Positions 55,522 to 64,000 of a stretch of 64,000 bases of DNA are shown piece by piece. The translations under genes were made by a program, and so were the position numbers. The stretch comes from Charina bottae (lineage: Eukaryota; Chordata; Lepidosauria; Squamata; Charinaidae): positions 56,504,798 to 56,568,797 of the forward strand of contig JALMGJ010000004.1 in the NCBI GenBank assembly GCA_023362775.1, read 5' to 3'. The first letter of the stretch is position 1, and each line of letters starts with the position of its first letter. A model generated the notes under the pieces. The model had not been told where the DNA came from. It worked only from the letters and a program-made list of their open reading frames with translations, and did no database searches.

Positions 55522-55857
55522 GAGGGGGCGTGGTGGCTCAGTGGGTAAGACGCCAGGCTTGTTGATTGGAAGATTGCAAGTTCGGAGGTTCGAATCCCTA
55601 GCCCTGCGTGCGGAGTGAGCTCCCGCACTAGCTCCAGCTCTTGCCAACCTAGCAATTCGAAAGCATGCAAATGCAAGTAGATTAATAGGTACCACTTCGG
55701 TGGGTAGGTAACAGCGTTCCACGTGCATCATGCCAGCCACATGACCGTGGAAGCGTCTTCGGACAACGCTGGCTCTTCGGCTAACAAACGAAGATGAGCA
55801 CCGGCCCCTAGAGTCGGACACGACTGCACAAATGTGCGGGGGGAACCTTTACCTTTT
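55522..55857 (+). mobile_element. tRNA-derived SINE with BovB-like tail, full length, 13-bp target duplication
   Basis: Flanked by AAACACAGATTAG at 55509-55521 and 55858-55870. It begins GAGGGGGCGTGGTGGCTCAG, has A box GTGGCTCAGTGGG and B box GGTTCGAATCC, a unique body, then GAGTCGGACACGACTG shared with BovB 3' ends, and ends in TTTACC. It is the best-preserved member in the window. Confidence 0.92.
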
Positions 55858-56127
55858 AAACACAGATTAGAATTACCTATGTGCTGGTGCTTCAGCTGTT
55901 TTATAGCCATTGCCAGTAAAACAGAAGCCAAGCTGGTGATGAGAAAATGCTGCTGCAACAGATTGAAGCTCCTTGAAATCTTCCACTTCACACAGATCAC
56001 TTTCAGCTATATTAACAGTTAATATTGTAACTTATGGGTATTATGAAATATTGTAGTCATGTTAACCAAACATATATTCTTAAAAGGGGGAAAACAATAT
56101 ATTATCTATTATCTATCTATGGCTTTA

Positions 56128-58349
56128 TGTCAGATTGACTACATCCTTTGCAGCCAAAGGTGGCGGACATCTATACAGTTGGTAAAAACAAGACCTGGAG
56201 CTGACTGTAGTTCAGATCACGAACTTCTTATTGCAAGATTTAGAATCAGACTAAAGAGAATAGGGAAGACCCACAGATCAGTTAGATATGAGCTCACTAA
56301 TATTCCTAAGGAACATGCAGTGGAGGTGAAGAATAGATTTAAGGGACTAGATTTAGTAGATAGGGTCCCGGAAGAACTATGGACAGAAGTTCGCAACATT
56401 GTTCATGAGGCGGCAACAAAAAACGTCCCAAAGAAAAAGAAAACCAAGAAGGCAAGATGGCTGTCTGCTGAGACACTGGAAGTAGCCCAAGAAAGAAGGA
56501 AAGCAAAAGGCAACAGTGATAGGGGGAGATATGCCCAATTAAATGCAAAATTCCAGAGGTTAGCCAGAAGAGATAAGGAATTATTTTTAAACAAGCAATG
56601 TGCGGAAGTGGAAGAAGACAATAGAATAGGAAGGACAAGAGACCTCTTCCAGAAAATTAGAAACATCGGAGGTAAATTCCAGGCAAAAATGGGTATGATC
56701 AAAAACAAAGATGGTAAGGACCTAACAGAAGCAGAAGAGATCAAGAAAAGGTGGCAAGAATATACGGAAGATCTGTATAGGAAGGATAATAATATTGGAG
56801 ATAGCTTTGACGGTGTGGTCAGTGAGTTAGAGCCAGACATCCTGAAGAGTGAGGTTGAATGGGCCTTAAGAAGCATTGCTAATAACAAGGCAGCAGGAGA
56901 CGACGGTATCCCAGCTGAACTGTTTAAAATCTTGCAAGATGATGCTGTCAAGGTGATGCATGCCATATGCCAGCAAATTTGGAGAACACAAGAATGGCCA
57001 TCAGATTGGAAAAAATCAACTTATATCCCCATACCAAAAAAGGGAAGCACTAAAGAATGTTCAAACTATCGAACAGTGGCACTTATTTCACATGCCAGTA
57101 AGGTAATGCTCAAGATCTTGCAAGGTAGACTCCAGCAATTCATGGAGCAAGAATTGCCAGATGTACAAGCTGGGTTTCGAAAAGGTGGAGGAACTAGAGA
57201 CCAAATTGCCAATATCCGCTGGATAATGGAGAAAGCCAGGGAGTTTCAGAAAAACATCTATTTTTGTTTTATTGACTATTCTAAAGCTTTTGACTGTGTG
57301 GATCATAACAAATTGTGGCAAGTTCTTGGTGGTATGGGGATACCAAGTCATCTTGTCTGCCTCCTGAGGAATCTGTATAACGACCAAGTAGCAACGGTAA
57401 GAACAGAGCACGGAACAACGGACTGGTTTAAGATTGGGAAAGGAGTACGGCAGGGCTGTATACTCTCACCCTACCTATTCAACCTGTACACAGAACACAT
57501 CATGCAACGTGCTGGGCTTGAGGAATCCCAGGCTGGAGTTAAAATCGCTGGAAGAAACATTAACAATCTTAGATATGCAGATGATACCACTTTGATGGCT
57601 GAAAGCGAGGAGGAGTTGAGGAGCCTTCTGACGAAGGTGAAAGAAGAAAGTGCAAAAGCTGGGTTGCAGTTAAACCTCAAAAAAACCAAGATTATGGCAA
57701 CGAGCTTGATTGATGACTGGCAAATAGAGGGAGAAAAAGTGGAGGCAGTGACAGACTTTGTATTTCTAGGCACAAAGATTACTGCAGATGCTGACTGCAG
57801 CCAGGAAATCAGAAGACGTCTACTTCTTGGGAGGAGAGCAATGGCAAATCTTGATAAAATAGTTAAGAGCAGAGACATCACACTGACAACAAAGGTCCGC
57901 ATAGTTAAAGCAATGGTATTCCCTGTAGTAACCTATGGCTGTGAGAGCTGGACCATAAGGAAGGCTGTGCGAAGGAAGATAGATGCTTTTGAACTGTGGT
58001 GTTGGAGGAAAATTCTGAGAGTGTCTTGGACTGCAAGATCAAACCAGTCCATACTCCAGGAAATAAAGCCAGACTGCTCACTTGAGGGAATGATATTAAA
58101 GGCAAAACTGAAGTACTTTGGCCACATAATGAGAAGACAGAATACCCTGGAGAAGAAGCTGATGCTAGGGAAAGTGGAAGGCAAAAGGAAGAGGGGCCGA
58201 CCAAGGGCAAGATGGATGGATGATATTCTGGAGGTGAGACTCAACCATGGGGGAGCTGGGGATGGTGACGGCCGACAGGAAGCTCTGGCGTGGGCTGGTC
58301 CATGAAGTCACGAAGAGTCGGAAGCAACTGAACGAATAAACAACAACAA
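56128..58349 (+). mobile_element. BovB/RTE LINE, 5'-truncated, youngest-looking copy, 13-bp target duplication
   Basis: Flanked by ATCTATGGCTTTA at 56115-56127 and 58350-58362. An open frame (56059-58305; the first roughly 20-25 codons are flank) covers the end of the endonuclease (CQIDYILCSQRW, SSDHELLIARF), the whole reverse transcriptase (QAGFRKGGGTRDQIA, RYADDTTLMAESEEE) and the C-terminal region. Defects relative to the other copies are a missing arginine codon in WTARSNQS and a 2-base loss near 58234 that shifts the last 20 or so codons (VRLNHGGAG). The catalytic YADD is intact, but most of the endonuclease is absent, so it cannot move on its own. Confidence 0.95.
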
Positions 58350-58499
58350 ATCTATGGCTTTAGGGGACAAATCGAGTATCATCTTGCTTTGCTCATCATC
58401 TGGGATGTATCTTATTGGCAATTATTGGAAATAGGAAACTGGACTAGATTCATCCTTGACTTGGTTCTGAATAATATTTTATTGGAAACAATGGGATAT

Positions 58500-58700
58500 T
58501 ATTATTATTATTATTTAGTATATTTATATACTGCCTTTTCTTCAGGATCTCAAGACCGCTTATATGGCAATCTCCCTTCATTCCCCAGCAACAGCCCTGT
58601 AGGTTAGGTTGGGTTGAGAAAGTGTGTGACAAGCCCAAAGCCAGCCTGTGAATATCCCTATCTCCCCAGCTCTAGTCCAGCACCACAGCCACTACATCAC
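58500..58700 (-). mobile_element. Diverged tRNA SINE
   Basis: Reverse copy of a reptile SINE body: TATACTGCCTTTTCTTC tail, ACAGCCCTGTAGGTTAGGTT and GAGAAAGTGTGTGACAAGCC blocks, and a decayed tRNA head at right. Older than the SINEs with clear duplications. Confidence 0.5.
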
Positions 58701-59804
58701 CCTGACTCTCATCTTCTTAGCTGAATATGTCCCAGATTTCAGGCACATTTCCTACAGGCAAATATGACCTATGGAGGTACCTTAAAAAAAATACGAACCA
58801 TGGAACATTTAAAATAAAGCTAGGAAAGCTACATGTAATTCTTCATGTTTGTGATGCAAACAAGCTGAACTAATGAAGTAAATTGGTAGCAGTCAAGTGG
58901 TATACATGAAAACAGGAAAGCCAGTGCCCCAATATTTTAGGGGGGAAATGACAGCAAAAAACTTGCTTAAAAGGCTTCTTTATAAGCATTACTACAGATT
59001 AGATCTATTGTGATATTTCTTTCCCTTTGTGTATACGCATACATGCTGAGAAGTTATGAAGACATACAGAAAATCAAATATTCACTTCCTTTATAACCTC
59101 TTCTTGAATTCTAAAAGAAATTCCACATAATTGTCAAAGAAGATACTGTACAAGATTTGAGAATGAAATCTCTTAAAATGTTCAAAGGAAAATGTCTCGT
59201 TTGAGTGTTTAATATCCTTAGAATATGTAAATATTCAGTGCTGCTTGTGTTATTTTGCCTGCATATTTGAATTCATTTGCAAATGTTTACATTTGAGACT
59301 GAAACTGAAAAAATATTTTATGATTGTGCTAGCCTTTTTTCACATCAGAGGCATTTCATGGAAATAGCAGTAAGCAATTCAAATTTTATCTGTCGTGCCC
59401 AATCTTGGGTTGGATGTTTGGATTTCTATACTCTATAGTTTTTCTTTCTGGCTGGCCAAGAATAAATCATTAGCTATGTTATAATTAGTTCCCACCAGTT
59501 GAACATTCTGACCTATACTCAACTGTGCATTCAAGCAAGAAAAAAATGCCTAAAGTAAAAGGAGACTTTTGTTCCCATCAGTCTATAGAGGCAAGCTCAC
59601 AGATGCTCCATTATATACTTCCCACTGACCTTTGTTATCCAGAAGAATTTAATTTGTAGAGGAAAGAGAAAATGCAGACAATCTATTGTATTTGTGATCT
59701 TTTTACCCCTACCCCCATCAACAAGACAAGTTAGCTTTGTTACTTACCAAAAATGTTATTCATTTTCTCCTCTTAACTTTCTATACAGATGCTAGCGAGA
59801 TAAT
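58701..59804. other. Intergenic, nothing recognised
   Basis: AT-rich DNA without exon, RNA gene or repeat signature. Confidence 0.45.
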
Positions 59805-59853
59805 AAAGAGTCCTGCTTTCTGGGGGAGATGGGCGGTGGCAAAATTTGAAAAA

Positions 59854-59884
<31 letters not shown>

Positions 59885-59886
59885 AA
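59805..59886 (+). mobile_element. CR1/L2-type LINE 3' tail with (AAAT)n
   Basis: CTGGGGGAGATGGGCGGTGG followed by an (AAAT)n run at 59851-59885, the 3' tail of the LINE family seen elsewhere here. Confidence 0.6.
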
Positions 59887-60428
59887 TAACACAATGTAAT
59901 TAAGAAAAAGAGACAAATGTTTTTTTCAATATTCATTTTAATTAAGCTTATAAATATAAACAGTAACAAGGGACCGAGAAGTTTTGAAATTTAATTTGCA
60001 GCCCAATCTTAAACATTTATGTGGCATTACATCCCATTAGATTTAATTAAACATACTTCTTTGCAAGTATTGCTCAGGAATTCAGAGAGACTCAGGTCCT
60101 AAAGAAGCCTAAGATAATCATGCAGAACTTTGACGGGAAGTCCAAAGCTGGCAGAATACAAACATATCAGACATATGGTTATGGTTATTCAGACATGATG
60201 TTTTCAAGCCAGCCTTTCCAAAACAAAGACAGTGGAAAATCATGGTTAATCTTCATAGATTCTGTAATTTAAAAAAAAAAGTATCGATCATCTATTTGTT
60301 CTCTATCCATCCATATTCAAAAGAATAATGATGTAAGTTAGATTATCTTGAAGTACATCTTCCCCATCCCTGTCCTGGGATATCCAAATATGGACTATAG
60401 TGATCTGGAATGCAACAATCTTTTACAT

Positions 60429-60635
60429 CAGAGCTTTCCAAACTGTGTGTTGGGACACCTTAGTGTGTCACGGCTGCTGCCTCCGAGCCCTGCCAGGATT
60501 CCGCGCAGGTCCTAGTGCCTGCCTTGTGCCCTGCTGTGAGTGTGTCGCGAAATGATGCCCTGCTGTAAGAGTGTGTCGCGAAATGATGCATGTCTAAAAA
60601 GTGCGTCACCAACATGAAAAGTTTGGAAAGCTCTG
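60429..60635. mobile_element. hAT MITE, 207 bp, with perfect 8-bp target duplication
   Basis: Starts CAGAGCTTTCCAAACTGTG and ends GTTTGGAAAGCTCTG. TTTTACAT flanks it at 60421-60428 and 60636-60643. The interior has GTGTGTCGCGAAATGATGC twice. It is the same terminal family as 9619-9867 and 14367-14582. Confidence 0.9.
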
Positions 60636-60643
60636 TTTTACAT

Positions 60644-62044
60644 CTTTGTATTGCCAAAAGTTGTAAAGTATGTTCAGAAGTGAGATTGGCAAAATTTGGT
60701 TGAATTCTGACATATGTAGTGTAGTAGTTTACGTATGAAGAAATCTCTTTGCTTTTCTATACCACTTTCCAACTAATTGAAACAAACCCTAGTTTCAGAT
60801 TGACAGATTGAAGGTATTCCATTGGTTCCTCTAGGTCCCTGCCTTTTTAATTACTCAGAATGCTTCTGGGCCCATGGGAAGTAAAGATATAGTTTCAGTA
60901 TGGGAAAAAAGAAACCCTATCACTGCTTCTTAGTAAAGTGGAAGGCTGGATAAGGGCAGCAGAGCAACTAGGGTGAGTAAATCTAGATAGAGGAAATGAA
61001 GCAGCCAGGAGGTGAACTGACAGGGTGGATCGTGCATACATAAGACATAGAATAGAAACGAGTTAGAGAAATAAGGCCATATCATGTACAAGGAATACAA
61101 ATGAAAATGTATTCCTAAATTAAGTAAGTGGAGAGTCAAAGAAATGGTTTTATACTTTGGGGTTCTTACCCGTCGTTTGCCTTGTATTCAGACTCTGAAG
61201 CAGTTATTGGTCTGCTAGCCTCATTGGTTTGGCCTTCAGAGATAGCACACTTGAGACTTTCTGAGAGTACTAGCTCAAAAAGGTGGAATCAGATTCCCTA
61301 TTTGATGTTCAAGAGACACATGTTGATATTTTGAATAATCTGGAAATGTTCATTATCCCATGGGTAGTGGTGGTTTTTCTATTAGTTTGCAATAACAAGA
61401 ATTACGAATTGAACGGATGGGAACATATGAAACATATGTTGCATCAGCTTCTTTCCCAACTTGCTGAATGTATCTTTTTGAACTGGCATCAGCAAGTTCT
61501 CGACCTTCTGTCCAAAAGGTATTTTCACTGGAGATGCCAAAGTATGATTTCTCCCATTGAACAACACAGCAGAATTTATATCTTGGTCCCTATTTTAAAA
61601 GTTAAGCTTTTACAGAGTTACAGGTTTTAAAAAAACACGTTACTGCTGTAATTAAAAACACTGTGCACATCACCATACCTTTGGAACCATCAGAAAAGAT
61701 AACATCAGTAATAAAACATAGCTAGTGGTTTTTAAAGTAGCCCTATTGGCATGTTTGCTCTCTCAGCATATTTAAAAGAAAATAAGAAGGAATCTAATTT
61801 TATTGAACATTAAAAAAAATAGCTAAGACCTAACCCAACAAACAAGTCAAACAATGGGCATTGAGTGCTATGGGTCAGCGATATGAAAACAAGTCTAACC
61901 TCTCTTACCTCCCCCTGAGTTTGCATATTTCTTCACTTTTTCCCTAGTAAGGCTGTAAGGAGGATTTAGAAGCTTTTGCTTCTGCTTTAAATGAATCGCA
62001 GCATACCATGTTGTAAGTTATAAAGCTATGGTGACTAAGGACTA
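60644..62044. other. Intergenic; possible minus-strand promoter near 61150-61230
   Basis: No conserved exon. On the minus strand, two CCAAT boxes (complement at 61223-61227 and 61206-61210) precede a TATAAAA box (complement 61148-61154), which could be the promoter of an old LTR. Otherwise unrecognised. Confidence 0.3.
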
Positions 62045-62262
62045 TATCTAGTTAAACTAAGACTACAGAGAACCAGGTTCAAGTTTGCTCTCAGCCATGG
62101 CAGCTCATTGGGTGACTTGGGCCAGTCACTTTCTCTCATTCAGGCCAACCTACCTCACACAGCTGTTTTTATGGGGGAAAACTGGAGGAGGAACTGGTGG
62201 GGACACCACCTTGAGCTCCTGGTAGAAAGACAGGATATAAATTTAATGAAGTAAATACAATG
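62045..62262 (+). mobile_element. Diverged tRNA SINE
   Basis: The order GGTTCAAGTTTGCTCTCAGC, TTGGGTGACTTGGGCCAGTC, CCTACCTCACACAGCTG, then CACCTTGAGCTCCTGG and ATATAAAT is the plan of an older reptile SINE with a LINE-like tail. Confidence 0.62.
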
Positions 62263-62367
62263 GCCAAATCTGGACAACTTACTCTCAAGTACTGAAACCA
62301 TAATTTATGAATTTGTTAGGAGGACAATATTTTAAACTGCTAACAACTATGGTGAAAAAATGGAGGG

Positions 62368-62475
62368 GGAAGTTATTTATTTATTTAAATGATTTATAGA
62401 GCCACCCTTTCACGGCAGTTATTCTGGGCAGCATACCAACATTAAAACCATCATAACAATATAAACCCATGGTGC
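62368..62475 (-). mobile_element. CR1/L2-type LINE 3' tail only
   Basis: TTATTTATTTAAATGATTTA then GAGCCACCC and ATTCTGGGCAGCATACCAAC, a decayed complement of the LINE 3' tail. Confidence 0.5.
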
Positions 62476-62479
62476 CTCA

Positions 62480-64000
62480 GTTAAATCATAACCCCCAAAA
62501 CAAAAGCCAGATTACCAATAGAGGTCACTTATCTGCCTGGCCCAAATCCAGAGGGAATTTTGCATGGGGAATTCAGCATTATGTTTAAATATACTTTATT
62601 TAGACTAGTTTTGACTATTCTAATTGTTCACAGGACCTCATTGTTGCTGTACTAATATTTCAAAGCACCACAAACTATTTATTTTTAACTAGACCATGCT
62701 ATGATTCAGCATATACTTCTGTATGCAAAGTGGGCAGTTTCCAGTAAACTAAAATTGCTCATATTGAGAATGTAGAGATTAGTTTAATTTGATATGTGCA
62801 TTAAATTATTCCAATATTTTACATTATTAAAACAATTTGGAGCCAAACTCAACAATATTTATTTTTATTCCAACAAATAGCCAGAAATCTTGGTAGCACT
62901 GAATGGACCTTTATTCTCTGTCATTTGTATTCCTTATAAAGAGCACAATTTTAATACCATAATTTTGTCCTAAGAACAGTACATGATTGCTGTTTCTTAC
63001 CTGTTCAACAAGAAGCAATGCAGTATTTTATTTTATTTTATTGCTCTTTCTTCTTGTACTTTCAATGCTTTATCACTTTCTGCGTCACACTTAATGAACA
63101 GATAAACAAGGAAATTAAAAACGAAAAACATACAGATTGAAGTTATTTAGAAACAAAGATAACTAGGAGATAACCAAGAAAGGAACTCTTACAAAACTAC
63201 CTGCTGAAATATTTAGAAATATTTAACACCTCAGATTCTATACTTTCATGTTAACATGGTACCTAATTTTAATTTCTTCTAAGTGTATATTCTGGAATAT
63301 TTGAGAAAAACTAGTATATGCCCTTGGATTTTCAGGAAAAAAAATCACAAAGTGACTCTTTTGATTACATAACTCTGTCTATGGACAAAAAACACTCTTT
63401 TGAGTGAAATAGTCAGATATCTGAGTAAATCAGATACCTAGGATAAAAAGCAAGATAGTGTTGCATATTAAAAGGAAAGTGTCTATATCTTTTTTAGTAA
63501 TAAAATGGGGGTTAGGAACCTCTTTAGATTATGAAATATTGGTCACATTTCTTTATTTAATTTTAATGTCAGGGTTATGGGGGCTTTGCTTTGGAGGCTA
63601 ATACACTGGCATCCATAAACTTTCTGTTTTCCCCTTCTAGCTTAGAGAGGCTAGCAAGCCAAAAATTTAACCAAAGATTTCAGATTTCTACTAAGATTTA
63701 ACTCTAATTCGAACAATCATCTAAGATGGAGAGAATAAATCTCATGCTCTATGGTTGCTATGATATACAACTGCCATTAGGTCTATCCAGCATAGGCAAT
63801 GGCAAGGGAGCTGTAGTCCAAGCTATAATGAAGGTATCAAGATGTTTATCTCTAACCTAAAATATATTTAGATAACTGGGAGTGAGGCATTGTAAATCCC
63901 AGCCTTGCGTGCTCTCCAATCAACCTCTTGAAATCAGCAAATGGTCATTTAATCTAAGTAATATGTTTTAAAATCCAAAATCATAGTTTGTTTAAGAAAA
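62480..64000. other. Intergenic, nothing recognised
   Basis: AT-rich DNA to the end of the window. No exon, RNA gene or repeat end that I can support. Confidence 0.45.

Noticed and set aside
52110..64000. Search for APOO, the next gene after SAT1 in human
   Set aside because: No minus-strand exon encoding recognisable APOO blocks was found; the gene may lie beyond the window or be rearranged.

Overview
The window looks like nuclear DNA from a squamate reptile (lizard or snake). Genes are split by long AT-rich introns with GT-AG borders, promoters sit in CpG-rich patches, and the repeats are typical of squamates: several BovB/RTE LINEs, CR1/L2-type LINE 3' ends, tRNA-derived SINEs, hAT and Tigger-like MITEs, and abundant microsatellites. 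I cannot name the species.

Three conserved protein-coding genes account for all the host coding sequence I can support, in the order and orientation of human Xp22.11. PRDX4 (+, coding 3335-10637, 7 coding exons, 269 aa) encodes the secretory-pathway peroxiredoxin. ACOT9 (-, coding 38009-16903, 15 coding exons, 414 aa) encodes the mitochondrial double-hotdog acyl-CoA thioesterase and converges on PRDX4. SAT1 (+, coding 45440-52072, 6 coding exons, 171 aa) encodes spermidine/spermine N1-acetyltransferase and diverges from ACOT9. Every exon was joined by hand, and phases and splice dinucleotides agree throughout. Each gene has a CpG-rich start; SAT1 also has TATA, CCAAT and AP-1-like sites. I searched the right flank for APOO, the next gene in human, and found no exon.

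Layout: 1-2960 intergenic, CR1/L2 fragments; 2962-10700 PRDX4; 10700-16170 intergenic (BovB, SINEs, hAT MITE); 16170-38200 ACOT9, with a Tigger-like MITE, a hAT MITE and a BovB nested in an LTR; 38200-45050 intergenic (SINE, BovB); 45060-52110 SAT1; 52110-64000 intergenic (Penelope-like fragment, L2, SINE, young BovB, hAT MITE).

The most interesting signals are in and beside SAT1. Intron 3 holds an exon-like segment of exactly 110 nt (48172-48281) with three in-frame stops, the apparent counterpart of the mammalian polyamine-regulated poison exon. An inverted repeat with arms of about 75 bp lies between exon 3 and that exon. The 5' leader carries two uORFs, one overlapping the main start. Intron 4 carries an L1-derived non-autonomous insertion with a 17-bp target duplication. 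Downstream lies a Penelope-like GIY-YIG fragment with a hammerhead-like motif. Four BovB copies have perfect 10-13 bp target duplications, and one hAT MITE family has three insertions with 8-bp duplications. I see no CRISPR, operon or bacterial-type system, and no wholly new multi-gene system.
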